Positions 7,646 to 15,385 are shown, counted from the stretch's first letter. The stretch: DNA of 18,280 nt from Nitrospinota bacterium (GCA_015231995.1 JADGAO010000039.1:1-18280); one strand, 5' to 3'. Notes: generated by a model not told the origin, from the letters alone. A program made the numbers and translations.

Positions 7646-7662
7646 ATGTCGGCGGCGTATCT

Positions 7663-7974
7663 TCAGTAATCCTCGTTTGGCAGGTCGTCCATGATGAGAC
7701 GTTCCCTGCCAGAGCCTTGCCGGAACCCTCCGCCTTCTTCCTCTTCGTCGGCGTCCACCTGCTCGAGCTCCTCAAGGGGAACCATACCCTCTTCCGGCTC
7801 CTCGTCTTCCACCACCACTACAAGCGGTTTGGGAGCTTTCACCGACGGCCTTTTGGGGGCCTTGCGCTGATCCGACCCGCACTTGGGACAGAGAGGTTCG
7901 GGTTTTTGCATCGTGTAAAACTTCACACCGCAATTAAAGCAGGTGTATCTGTCGCCATATTTTGGATGAGTCAT
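7663..7974 (-). CDS. FYDLN-like zinc-ribbon protein with acidic tail
   Basis: This 103-aa protein starts with a zinc ribbon made by C12-x2-C15 and C29-x2-C32, with KFYTMQKPEPLCPKCG between the pairs. It then has a basic, proline-containing linker and a strongly acidic stretch (EDEEPEEG, DADEEEEGG). It resembles the FYDLN_acid family (TIGR02300-like) in layout, although the name-giving FYDLN reads FYTMQ here. The biochemical role of that family is not established. It lies upstream of dnaE on the same strand, and co-transcription is possible but interrupted by 172 bp of repeats. The reading frame is complete, with ATG at 7974. Confidence 0.7.
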   Translation of the reverse strand: MTHPKYGDRYTCFNCGVKFYTMQKPEPLCPKCGSDQRKAPKRPSVKAPKPLVVVVEDEEPEEGMVPLEELEQVDADEEEEGGGFRQGSGRERLIMDDLPNEDY

Positions 7975-8064
7975 ATATCGTCCAAGCCCGGTTAAGTTAA
8001 AAAATAATTTACAAGCAAACTCTCAAAACATCCCGCGGGGCCCCCCCAAAAACTCCGCCGCGCC

Positions 8065-8090
8065 GCCTGGCGCAGAGGCAATCGCCAGGC
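8065..8090. terminator. Hairpin downstream of comM
   Basis: GCCTGGCG (8065-8072) pairs perfectly with CGCCAGGC (8083-8090) around a 10-nt loop. It sits between comM and the next minus-strand gene. No immediate T-run follows in the comM direction (TTTTT is 12 bases further on), so termination is uncertain. Confidence 0.35.
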
Positions 8091-8182
8091 TTTAGCTCTT
8101 CGAGCCAGAAACACGATGTTATGTGATACCTAATGCTGGCGAAAAAGGCAACAGAATATTTCGTTTTCTACGTCCGCCATGT

Positions 8183-8424
8183 TGTCATTCTGAGCCCTTC
8201 GTTCCACTCAGGGTAAACTCTGCGAAGAATCTATCTAGAGAAGAATTTATTCTACTTTGATCCTTCGCTCGCCAAAGGCTCCCTCAGGATGACAAAACAT
8301 TGTCATTCTGAACCCTTCGAAGGACTCAGGGTAAACTCCGCGTAGCGCAGTGAAGAATCTATCGAAAGAATGTTTTGTTCTACTTTGATCCTTCAGTCGC
8401 AAAGCTCCTTCAGGATGACAAAAA
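8183..8424. repeat. Two tandem palindromic (MITE-like) repeat units
   Basis: Unit 1 (8183-8297) and unit 2 (about 8300-8424) both begin TTGTCATTCTGA and end TCAGGATGACAAAA, which are inverted ends. Inside each is GAAGAATCTATC, then an AT-rich centre (AGAATTTATTCTAC in unit 1), then TTTGATCCTTC, so each unit folds as one long imperfect hairpin. The same family occurs at 10126-10213 and 15386-15625, and as half units at 2375-2480. No coding capacity is seen. Confidence 0.75.
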
Positions 8425-8466
8425 GTGGGCTTCCTCGAAAAAACACGACTCCCGCAAAATGGACGC

Positions 8467-9996
8467 CTACAACCTGTCCCTGTCCAGCGACCGGTACTGC
8501 ACGGCCTCGCCTATATGTTCGGGCCGTATGCGTTCCACTCCGGCAAGGTCGGCTATCGTACGAGCGACTTTTAGCGCCTTCTCGTGGGCGCGGGCGGACA
8601 ACCCTAGCTTCTCCACGGCGGTCTTGAGGATTGACCGGGAGGCTTCGTCCAGCTCGCAATGTTTTTTTATCTGACGGGAGTTCATCTGCGCGTTGCAGTA
8701 AACGCTCGTCCCGGTAAACCGCGCCAGTTGCGTTTTGCGCGCGGTGTTGATCCGCTCTCGTATCGCAGACGAAGGCTCCCCGCCATCCGCCCCCATCATC
8801 TCGCGCCATTTCACCGCCGGGGCTTCTATGTGGATGTCTATCCGGTCGAGCAGTGGGCCGGAGATTTTGCTCCGGTATTTACGGATGACATGTTCTCCGC
8901 AAAGACATTCCTTCGACGGGTCGGTGTAATAACCGCACGGACAAGGATTCATCGCCGCCGCCAGCATGAACCGGCTCGGGAACGTCACCGACATGGACGA
9001 GCGGGCTATCGTCACGTTCCCGTCTTCCAGCGGCTGGCGCATCGCCTCCAGCGCGCTTCGTTTAAACTCCGGGAACTCGTCGAGGAACAACACCCCGTTG
9101 TGCGACAACGACACCTCTCCGGGCGTGGGCGACGTGCCGCCGCCAATCAGCCCCGCGTCCGATATCGTGTGATGGGGCGAACGAAACGGCCTGCGCGTCA
9201 CCAGCGCCATGTTCGCCCCAAGTTTGCCGGAGACGGAATGTATCCGCGTCGTTTCGATCGCCTCGTCAATCGTCATCTCCGGCAGTATGGTTGGAATACG
9301 TTTGGCCATCATGGATTTGCCAGACCCCGGCGGGCCGATCATCAGCGTGTTATGTCCCCCAGCCGCCGCCACTTCCAACGCCCGTTTGACATGCGCCTGA
9401 CCCTTCACCTCGCTAAAATCCAGCCCGTCCCAGTCCGGTTGCTGGAACACCTCGTCCACGGAAACTTTCGTAGGCTCGATCTGCTCGTATCCGTTAAGGA
9501 ACTGGATAAGTTGCGGGAGCGACTCCACCCCGATAACCTCCACTTCGGCGATAACCGCCGCTTCCCTTGCATTTTCCTTTGGCGCGATAAGGCGGGCGAC
9601 GCCCTGATCCCTCGCCAGCATCGAGGCGGACAACGCGCCTTTGATCGGGCGTATCCTGCCGTCGAGCGCAAGCTCGCCGATTATCATCGTGGGAGGCGTC
9701 TCGGCTGAGACCAGGTTTTCCGCCAACAGCATGGCGACGGCGATCGGCAGGTCGAAAGTGGAGCCTTCCTTACGCAGGTCGGCTGGGGCGAGGTTGACGG
9801 TGATTCTTTTGACAGGCGCTTCGAAGCCGGAGTTTTGCAAAGCCGCCAGCACACGCTCCTGCGACTCCCGCACAGCCGCATCCGGCAGGCCCACTGTGGA
9901 ATAGTTGAAGAGTCCGGGCGAGATATTGACCTCCACCTCCACTTTAAAAGCGTGGATGCCGTTTATCGCGGCGCTTAAGGTCTTGGCTACCGGCAT
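8467..9996 (-). CDS. comM: YifB/ComM family Mg-chelatase-like AAA+ ATPase
   Basis: ComM is a hexameric AAA+ helicase that extends branch migration during natural transformation in some species. Its relatives are widespread in bacteria that are not known to be competent. The 509-aa protein has the family order. An N-terminal Lon-protease-like ChlI domain starts at the Met (ISPGLFNYSTVGLPDAAVRES). A Walker A GPPGSGKS (residues 221-228) and a Walker B VLFLDEF (D306, E307) follow. Then come a four-cysteine insertion (C352, C354, C364, C366) and the SGPLLDRIDIHIE arginine-finger region, with a C-terminal helical Mg_chelatase_C domain. The length is typical and the frame is open. It stands alone, with its own promoter upstream and palindromic repeats on both sides. 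Whether this host is transformable cannot be told from the window. Confidence 0.94.
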   Translation of the reverse strand: MPVAKTLSAAINGIHAFKVEVEVNISPGLFNYSTVGLPDAAVRESQERVLAALQNSGFEAPVKRITVNLAPADLRKEGSTFDLPIAVAMLLAENLVSAETPPTMIIGELALDGRIRPIKGALSASMLARDQGVARLIAPKENAREAAVIAEVEVIGVESLPQLIQFLNGYEQIEPTKVSVDEVFQQPDWDGLDFSEVKGQAHVKRALEVAAAGGHNTLMIGPPGSGKSMMAKRIPTILPEMTIDEAIETTRIHSVSGKLGANMALVTRRPFRSPHHTISDAGLIGGGTSPTPGEVSLSHNGVLFLDEFPEFKRSALEAMRQPLEDGNVTIARSSMSVTFPSRFMLAAAMNPCPCGYYTDPSKECLCGEHVIRKYRSKISGPLLDRIDIHIEAPAVKWREMMGADGGEPSSAIRERINTARKTQLARFTGTSVYCNAQMNSRQIKKHCELDEASRSILKTAVEKLGLSARAHEKALKVARTIADLAGVERIRPEHIGEAVQYRSLDRDRL

Positions 9997-10024
9997 TATC
10001 GTTTATTACCCCCGTGGAGTAATA

Positions 10025-10053
10025 ATCCTAAGTGCGGGAGCGGATGGTGTCAA
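10025..10053 (-). promoter_or_regulatory. Sigma-70-like promoter of comM
   Basis: On the minus strand a perfect -35 TTGACA (10053-10048) is followed after exactly 17 bp by TAGGAT (10030-10025), a 4/6 match to the -10 consensus. Transcription would start about 20 bp before the comM ATG. Confidence 0.65.
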
Positions 10054-10125
10054 GTTCGAGATTTAATATGGGATTTATTTGTCATCCTTGCGCTGAGAGC
10101 TACATAGTCATCCTGAGCGCCGCAT

Positions 10126-10213
10126 TGTCATTCTGAGCGCTAGCGAAGAATCTATCTAAAGAACAATTTATTCCACTTGATCCTTCAGTCGCAAAACTCC
10201 CTCAGTATGACAA
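10126..10213. repeat. Palindromic MITE-like repeat, single short unit
   Basis: The unit begins TTGTCATTCTGAGC and passes through GAAGAATCTATC and CAATTTATTCCAC, then TGATCCTTCAGTCGC. It ends CTCAGTATGACAAAA, an inverted match to its start. It is shorter than the 8.2-kb units because it lacks the CTTCG...ACTCAGGGTAAACTC segment. A partial copy (TCATCCTGAGCGCCG) sits directly before it. Confidence 0.7.
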
Positions 10214-10284
10214 AATGTCAAAATCGTTTGGTTACGCAAGGCTCCTTATCAAGGGAGCTTGGGTAAATCGTTGACCAATAATCC

Positions 10285-10463
10285 TACCCCCTCTCCCGCG
10301 CAACATCGCTGGAGAGAGTTGGGGTGAGGGTTTCAAACAGTATTTTTACCGCCGATGAACCACTCAAACACACGTCTGTTTTATTGGGTATCTGTTTGCG
10401 CCCCTCACCCTGCCCTCTCCCCGCAAAAACGGCGGGGAGAGGGTGAATTGAGGAGGGCGCAAA
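10285..10463. repeat. Pair of CCCTCTCCC hairpin repeats
   Basis: The left copy (10285-10330) has arms CTCTCC (10291-10296) and GGAGAG (10311-10316), extended outward by CCCC/GGGG with bulges. The right copy has a perfect 12-bp stem, CCCTCTCCCCGC (10413-10424) with GCGGGGAGAGGG (10432-10443). With a small bulge it extends outward to TTTGCGCCCCTC (from 10395) against GAGGAGGGCGCAAA (to 10463). The same family lies at 7513-7645. They precede maf but show no clear terminator tail. Confidence 0.65.
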
Positions 10464-10526
10464 GCGATCCGCTCCTACGTCCGATATATCAACCACCACC
10501 CCACAACCATCCCCCCCCCTCCGGTG

Positions 10527-10532
10527 TATAAT
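10527..10532 (+). promoter_or_regulatory. Possible -10 box of maf
   Basis: A perfect TATAAT lies 24 bp before the maf ATG. The upstream C-rich sequence offers no good -35, so activity would need another feature. Confidence 0.35.
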
Positions 10533-10556
10533 CGTAAAATCGAAAGGAAATACCAA

Positions 10557-11156
10557 ATGATAAAAAACGTAATTCTCGCCTCGTCTTCCCCGCGAAGAAG
10601 GGAGCTTCTTGCAGAGGCGGGGGTGGAGTTCGAGATAATCGCGCCTCATGTGGACGAAACGGCGGACACAACAATCAGCCCGGAGGAAAACGCCCGAATC
10701 ATCGCGGAGCGAAAAGCCGAGGCGATTTCTTCCACCCGGCGGGACAAACTCATAATCGCGGCGGACACGATGGTCGTGCTCGACGGTGAGATGATCGGCA
10801 AACCCGTGGATACGGCGGACGCGATACAGATGCTCACCAAACTCTCCGGACGCAAACACAAAGTCGTCACGGGCGTGGCGATGGCCCATGTGGAACGCGG
10901 CGTCTTGTGGTCTGGCGTGGAGACGAGCTACACATTGTTCCGCCCCATACCGCACGAGACCATCGTCGCATATGTAAAAAGCGGCGAGCCGATGGACAAG
11001 GCGGGCGCCTATGCCGTGCAGGGACAGGCGGCGGAGTGGATAGAGGGGTTCGAGGGAAGCGTCTCCAACATAATCGGGCTTCCGATGGAACTGCTCACCC
11101 GCGCCTTGCGCGACCTGGGCTACCTGCTAGAGGAAGAGCCTTCGCAATGCCGCTGA
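10557..11156 (+). CDS. maf: Maf/YhdE family nucleotide pyrophosphatase (dTTP/UTP type)
   Basis: Maf proteins hydrolyse non-canonical or surplus nucleoside triphosphates to monophosphates, which cleans the nucleotide pool, and they are linked to septum control. The 199-aa protein has the signature SSSPRRRELL (residues 9-18), the catalytic-type aspartate in AADTMVV (D70) and the GAYAVQGQAAEWIEGFEG motif. These fit the dTTP/UTP-specific YhdE branch better than the m7GTP branch, but substrate assignment is family-level. The ATG at 10557 is chosen because AAAGGA lies 8 nt before it and homologues begin with this short beta-strand. An in-frame GTG at 10524 would add 11 residues and overlaps the -10-like TATAAT. 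The gene overlaps coaE by 10 nt, so the two are translationally coupled. Confidence 0.93.
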   Translation: MIKNVILASSSPRRRELLAEAGVEFEIIAPHVDETADTTISPEENARIIAERKAEAISSTRRDKLIIAADTMVVLDGEMIGKPVDTADAIQMLTKLSGRKHKVVTGVAMAHVERGVLWSGVETSYTLFRPIPHETIVAYVKSGEPMDKAGAYAVQGQAAEWIEGFEGSVSNIIGLPMELLTRALRDLGYLLEEEPSQCR

Positions 11157-11743
11157 TCGGACTCACCGGAGGATATGCGTCGGGCAAAAGCCTTGTCTCC
11201 GGTTTTTTCGCGGAACTTGGAGCCGTGGTTCTCGACGCGGATAAACTCGCCGTTGAAGTGGTTGAACCGGGGACGGAAGGGTTACTGAGCGTGGCGGAGC
11301 GATTCGGCCACGACGTTTTAAAAGAAGACGGGTCGCTGGACAGGAAAAAACTTGGCGCAATCGTTTTCAACAACCCCGCAAGGCTGGTGGAATTAGAAGA
11401 AATGATCCATCCGCTTATCCGCGCGCTTCTTTTTCGCCGCGCTGACAAGGCTCTGGAACGCGATCCTAAAACAGTCGTCATCGCCGACGTGGCCCTGCTC
11501 TTCGAAAAGGGGCTGTACAGCCAAATGGAAAAGACCATCGCCGTCACCTGCGATCCTGAGCAACAGGTTGAACGGGCGATGAGACGCGACTGTGTAACCG
11601 AGGCGGAAGCGAAAAAACGCGCCAGCCTGCAATGGACGATGGATAAGAAGGCCGCCATGGCCGATTATGTGGTGGATAACTCCGGCTCGCCAAAGAAAAC
11701 GAAAGACCGTGTGGGTGAGATATGGAGCCTCATTTCACCATAA
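11147..11743 (+). CDS. coaE: Dephospho-CoA kinase
   Basis: CoaE phosphorylates the ribose 3'-hydroxyl of dephospho-CoA with ATP, the last step of coenzyme A synthesis. The 198-aa protein begins with the P-loop GLTGGYASGKS (residues 5-15). It continues with VLDADKLA, the helical lid region and the DVALLFEKGLY segment typical of the family. It ends with ADYVVDNSG, the usual C-terminal strand. Length is normal. The ATG at 11147 lies inside the end of maf (10-nt overlap), which supports coupled translation. A much longer upstream reading frame exists but only covers maf in another frame. Confidence 0.95.
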   Translation: MPLIGLTGGYASGKSLVSGFFAELGAVVLDADKLAVEVVEPGTEGLLSVAERFGHDVLKEDGSLDRKKLGAIVFNNPARLVELEEMIHPLIRALLFRRADKALERDPKTVVIADVALLFEKGLYSQMEKTIAVTCDPEQQVERAMRRDCVTEAEAKKRASLQWTMDKKAAMADYVVDNSGSPKKTKDRVGEIWSLISP

Positions 11744-11768
11744 TTGTAGAATATTTTCCGCACTAACC

Positions 11769-11784
11769 GTGGAATTTATTCCAC
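11769..11784. promoter_or_regulatory. 16-bp palindrome after coaE
   Basis: GTGGAAT and ATTCCAC are perfect 7-bp arms around TT. A shorter relative, GGAAT-TTGT-ATTCC, lies at 11887-11900. No T-run follows, so a paired operator before the DUF4912 gene is at least as likely as a terminator of coaE. Confidence 0.4.
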
Positions 11785-11972
11785 ACTAAATCTATTCCCG
11801 GCCCTCTTTCCGCATCCTCTTTTGCCACGCAACTTGGCCAACGCAATATCATACAATCAGATACGATTATTTCTGTTTTTGGGCACGGAATTTGTATTCC
11901 TTTAATATGTGTGACAGGCGTTAAACGCTCATAGTTGTTGAAGGTTTGGATTGTTTTAAGAGGTGTCGTCTG

Positions 11973-13670
11973 ATGGCTGGTGAGCTTAAGGAATTAACGA
12001 AAGCCGAGCTTATAAAAAAAGCTACGAAGCTAAAGATCGTTGTTGCGGCTTCAATGTCGAAGGACGAAATCGTTTCGACTTTAAAGAAAGCGGCGCCCAA
12101 GCCAGCGCAGGCTCCAGCCAAGACTGCGAGTAAAAAGGCCGCCGCTTCGTCAAAGCCGGTAGCTGTTAAAAAAGCGGCCGTCGCCTCTAAACCAGCGGTT
12201 GCGAAAAAACCTGTCGCCGCGGCAAAACCCGTGGCGGCTCCGGCCAAACTTGTATCCGTGAAAAAACCCGTAGCCACGGCAAAGCCGGTGGCCGCGAAAA
12301 AAGATATTGCCGCCAAATCCGCGGCTGTGAAAAAGCCTGCCGCCCCGAAGCCAGCGGCTGTTCCGGCAAAGGTTGCCTTAAAGCCGGCGACAAAAGCCGT
12401 GGAAACCACGGTAGCGGAAACTACGGCGGTCAAATCCCCCGCCGCCGTCATTTCCGTTAAGTCCAAGGCGGAGCCTGTGGCCGCCGTGGTGGAAACGAAA
12501 AAACCGAAAGAAGAAAAAACGACAACCCGCAAATCCACAGCGGCGGATTCCAAAGCCGTGGACGCGGGCGAACAAGATAAGACAGGGAAGAGACTGGCGA
12601 GGAGCCGCATTCCGGCGTCCCCTACTACCCCCCTAAACGCCGGAAAGGAGCCATCCTTGGCTCCCGCCGTCTCTACCCTGTCCTTAAATACCGCCGCATT
12701 GAAAAACGGAAAGCGTAGCTGGGACATAAAAATAGACGAGAAGAAATTCTTCATCGCCGACGAGAAATACGACTATACGCAACACGGGGATCAACCCCGT
12801 CTTCCCGAACGTTACGGCGACATGCGCCTTATCGCCATGGCCCGCGACCCGTTGAAGCTGTACATCTACTGGGAACTGGACGGCGGCGGAGTGGAACGCG
12901 CCCGCGAGAAGATCGGTTGCGACTGGCCGTCGTTGAGATGGGTCATGCGCGTGTTCGACGTCACCGGGGTGGAGTTTAACGGGGGGAACGCGAACAGCTT
13001 TTTCGACGTGGAAATAAACCCGTATCTTGGAAGCGTGTACATGGACGTTGACAAGTCGGATTGCGAATACACCATCGTGATGGGTCTGAGGGACAACTCC
13101 GGCAGGTTCGAGCCGGTGGTGGCCTCCAACAAAGTCCGCACGCCGAGGGTGGAGCCTTCCAGCAGGACGGACGCGGAATGGAGCGTGCCGGAGGGCCTGT
13201 TCGCGGCCATCTACGGCATATCCGGCGGATATACGTCAACAGCGGCTGGGAGCCTGGATTCTTCAAGGTTGAGCATGCCTTTTGAGGACACATCCTCCGG
13301 GGCGGTGTCCAGTTTTGGAGGCGTCTCCAGTTTCGCCGTTTCCAGCTTTAACGTATCGAGCTTCGGCTCGTCGGAGCAGATGGCGCGCCTCAAACAGCGC
13401 AAGTTTTTCTTCTGGCTCGACTGCGAGCTTATCGTTTACGGCGGCACGGAGCCGGACGCCACAGTCCATATGATGGGCAAAAAGCTCACCCTGCGGCCAG
13501 ACGGCACCTTTTCGGCCCGGTTCTCCCTGCCAGACGGCCTCTACGACATTCCGGTTACAGCCCAATCGTCCGACGGCGTGGAATTGCGGGAGATTTCTCC
13601 CACAGTGACGAGGACGACCCGGCGCAAGGAAGAGTTCCTTATATCGGAGGACGAGTGGCGCAAGAAGTGA
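11973..13670 (+). CDS. Rho_N/SAP-like, H1-like linker and DUF4912 protein
   Basis: This 565-aa protein has no established function. An N-terminal Rho_N/SAP-like helical motif (residues about 4-40, LKELTKAELIKKATKLKI) is of a kind often tied to nucleic-acid binding. A long, low-complexity Ala/Lys/Pro/Val linker follows (about 41-200; KPVA repeats), resembling histone H1 tails. The DUF4912 domain lies at about 278-400 (RDPLKLYIYWEL, WVMRVFDVTG). Next comes a Ser/Phe repeat (VSSF four times, about 445-465). The C-terminal beta module at about 477-565 contains FWLDCELIVYGGTEPDA and LRPDGTFSARFSLPDG. The ATG at 11973 is chosen for the AAGAGGT 8 nt before it; a TTG at 11946 lacks one. A GH57 branching enzyme follows, and I recall DUF4912 and GH57 genes as common neighbours, so a role in alpha-glucan metabolism is inferred. 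Confidence 0.8.
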   Translation: MAGELKELTKAELIKKATKLKIVVAASMSKDEIVSTLKKAAPKPAQAPAKTASKKAAASSKPVAVKKAAVASKPAVAKKPVAAAKPVAAPAKLVSVKKPVATAKPVAAKKDIAAKSAAVKKPAAPKPAAVPAKVALKPATKAVETTVAETTAVKSPAAVISVKSKAEPVAAVVETKKPKEEKTTTRKSTAADSKAVDAGEQDKTGKRLARSRIPASPTTPLNAGKEPSLAPAVSTLSLNTAALKNGKRSWDIKIDEKKFFIADEKYDYTQHGDQPRLPERYGDMRLIAMARDPLKLYIYWELDGGGVERAREKIGCDWPSLRWVMRVFDVTGVEFNGGNANSFFDVEINPYLGSVYMDVDKSDCEYTIVMGLRDNSGRFEPVVASNKVRTPRVEPSSRTDAEWSVPEGLFAAIYGISGGYTSTAAGSLDSSRLSMPFEDTSSGAVSSFGGVSSFAVSSFNVSSFGSSEQMARLKQRKFFFWLDCELIVYGGTEPDATVHMMGKKLTLRPDGTFSARFSLPDGLYDIPVTAQSSDGVELREISPTVTRTTRRKEEFLISEDEWRKK

Positions 13671-13680
13671 CTATTATTCC

Positions 13681-13713
13681 TTCCCTCCGGCCCTTTTGCC
13701 GCAGGGAAAAGGG
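13681..13713 (+). promoter_or_regulatory. Alternative hairpins between the DUF4912 and GH57 genes
   Basis: CCCTTTT (13691-13697) can pair with AAAAGGG (13707-13713). Alternatively TTCCCT (13681-13686) can pair with AGGGAA (13703-13708). The two folds exclude each other. The site lies in the 94-bp gap before the branching enzyme and may tune downstream expression, but no T-run follows. Confidence 0.3.
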
Positions 13714-13764
13714 AACTGGAAGCCACGCCCGGCCTTATAAATCCATTGTTTGAGGATTGAGGCT

Positions 13765-15366
13765 GTGACGAAAGGATACTTAACGCTGGTCTTGCACGCG
13801 CACCTTCCCTTCGTGCGCCACCCGGAGAGCGAAGAGTTCCTGGAAGAAGACTGGCTTTTCGAGGCCATTAACGAAACCTATATACCCCTCCTGACTGTGT
13901 TCGAGGGGTTCAAGCGAGACGGCATCCCCTTCCATCTGTCCATGACGCTATCTCCCACTCTTATCTCCATGCTCAAAGACCCTCTTCTGCAGGAACGGTA
14001 TTTAAAGAGGCTCGACAAGCTCATCGAACTGGCGGGGTTGGAGGTGGAGCGGACATCGTTCGACCCGAAGGTCAACGATATGGCCAAGATGTACCTGTGG
14101 CGGTTCACGGAGGCCAAAGAGCTTTTCCAGAACCGGTACGGCGGCGACCTGGTGAACGCTTTCAAATTGTTCCAGGACGACGGGAGCATCGAGATAATCA
14201 CATGCGCGGCTACCCACGGTTACTTGCCGCTATTGGCCGTCAACGAGAAGGCCGTCAGGGCGCAGATATCCACCGCATGCAGGCAGTACGAAAAAGTTTT
14301 TGGCAGGCCGGCGCGTGGGATATGGCTTCCTGAATGCGGATACCAGCCTGAGTTCGATAACTATCTCAAGGAAGAAGGGCTTATCTTTTTCTTCACCGAC
14401 GCGCACGGGGTTTTGCACGCCGAACCGCGTCCGCGTTATGGCGTGTTCGCGCCGATATACACAAAGAACGGGCTGGCGGTGTTCGGGCGTGATGTGGAGT
14501 CGTCCCGGCAGGTCTGGTCGGCCACGGAAGGATATCCGGGCGACCCTGTTTACCGGGACTTTTACAGGGACATAGGTTTCGACCTGGAGCTTGACTACAT
14601 CAAGCCGTTCATCCAGCCAAACGGCCTTCGCAAGATGATCGGCGTCAAGTATTACCGCATCACCAGCAGGGACGCCCCGGACAAGGAGATTTACTCGCTG
14701 TCCGACGCGTTGCGGCGCGCATCCGAACATGCGGACGACTTCATCCGCAGAAGGCTCGATCAGATAGGGCGGCTTGAAGGGCTGATAGACCGCCCGCCGC
14801 TGATCGTTGCCCCGTACGACGCGGAGCTTTTCGGTCACTGGTGGTTCGAGGGTCCGGAGTTTCTCAACTTCGTCATCCGCAAGATGAGCATGTTAAAGGA
14901 CAGGATCGAGACGATAACCCCGAACGAGTATCTGAAACTGTACCCGGTCAACCAGGTCGCCGCGCCATCCGCGTCGTCGTGGGGACACAAGGGATACTCC
15001 GAGGTGTGGCTCGACGAGAGCAACGACTGGATATACCGCCACCTTCACAAGTCCGCCGACAGGATGGTGAACATCGCCACAACGTTCGCAGGCGCCCAGG
15101 GAATGCAGGAACGCGCGTTGAACCAGGCCGCGCGGGAGCTATTGCTTGCGCAAAGCTCCGACTGGGCGTTCATAATGAAAACCGGCGCCATGTCGCAATA
15201 CGCGGAAAAGAGGACAAAAGAACATCTTCTGCGGTTCAACCATCTTTACGAGCAGATATCCAAAGAGGCGGTGGACGAAACGTACCTCGCCGAACTGGAA
15301 GGCAAAGATAACATATTCCCCGACATAGATTTCCGCGTTTACGCCGAGCACAAGGCGGAAGCGTAG
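13765..15366 (+). CDS. GH57 1,4-alpha-glucan branching enzyme
   Basis: This glycoside hydrolase family 57 enzyme transfers alpha-1,4 chains to form alpha-1,6 branches in glycogen. The 533-aa protein has the (beta/alpha)7-barrel motifs in order: HAHLPFVRH (H11, H13), the nucleophile motif GIWLPECGY (E190), and PYDAELFGHWWFEG with the acid/base aspartate (D352). An all-helical DUF1957-type C-terminal domain follows, with WLDESNDWIYRHLH and the long C-terminal helix. These match family members such as the Thermococcus branching enzyme in motif order. GTG at 13765 is preferred because TGAGGA lies 8 nt before it; a TTG at 13750 would add five residues and lacks that spacing. The DUF4912 gene is 94 bp upstream on the same strand. 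No glgA, glgC or glgP is in the window. Some GH57 members are amylases, but the motif set favours branching. Confidence 0.9.
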   Translation: MTKGYLTLVLHAHLPFVRHPESEEFLEEDWLFEAINETYIPLLTVFEGFKRDGIPFHLSMTLSPTLISMLKDPLLQERYLKRLDKLIELAGLEVERTSFDPKVNDMAKMYLWRFTEAKELFQNRYGGDLVNAFKLFQDDGSIEIITCAATHGYLPLLAVNEKAVRAQISTACRQYEKVFGRPARGIWLPECGYQPEFDNYLKEEGLIFFFTDAHGVLHAEPRPRYGVFAPIYTKNGLAVFGRDVESSRQVWSATEGYPGDPVYRDFYRDIGFDLELDYIKPFIQPNGLRKMIGVKYYRITSRDAPDKEIYSLSDALRRASEHADDFIRRRLDQIGRLEGLIDRPPLIVAPYDAELFGHWWFEGPEFLNFVIRKMSMLKDRIETITPNEYLKLYPVNQVAAPSASSWGHKGYSEVWLDESNDWIYRHLHKSADRMVNIATTFAGAQGMQERALNQAARELLLAQSSDWAFIMKTGAMSQYAEKRTKEHLLRFNHLYEQISKEAVDETYLAELEGKDNIFPDIDFRVYAEHKAEA

Positions 15367-15385
15367 CCACCACACTTTCGCAATA

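Larger units (their letters stand above)
7975..8466. other. Intergenic region with hairpin and two palindromic repeats
   Basis: These 492 bases contain no supported gene. From left to right they hold an AT-rich stretch upstream of the zinc-ribbon gene (probable promoter area), a C-run at about 8040-8047, an 8-bp hairpin (8065-8090) and two tandem palindromic repeat units (8183-8424). Confidence 0.7.
9997..10556. other. Repeat-filled intergenic region between comM and maf
   Basis: These 560 bases separate two divergent genes. They hold the comM promoter (10025-10053), short TCATYCTGAGC fragments (10080-10125), one palindromic repeat unit (10126-10213), an AAATCGTTTG segment shared with 15631 onward, two CCCTCTCCC-type hairpins (10285-10335 and 10394-10463), a C-run (10511-10520) and the maf leader. 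Frames in this stretch are repeat-derived and not believed. Confidence 0.7.

Noticed and set aside
8183..8424. Possible short CRISPR-like array at the tandem repeats
   Set aside because: Only two units, each longer than 110 bp and palindromic throughout, with no regular short repeat/spacer pattern and no cas gene nearby.
8659..9708. 349-codon plus-strand frame opposite comM
   Set aside because: Antisense shadow of comM; Arg/His-rich, with no recognisable motif.
10284..10955. 223-codon minus-strand frame over the maf leader and maf
   Set aside because: Half lies opposite maf and half over hairpin repeats. No motif.
11921..12754. 277-codon minus-strand frame opposite the DUF4912 gene
   Set aside because: An Ala/Thr/Phe-rich product created by the complementary strand of the Ala/Lys/Pro linker. 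No ribosome site or conserved motif seen.
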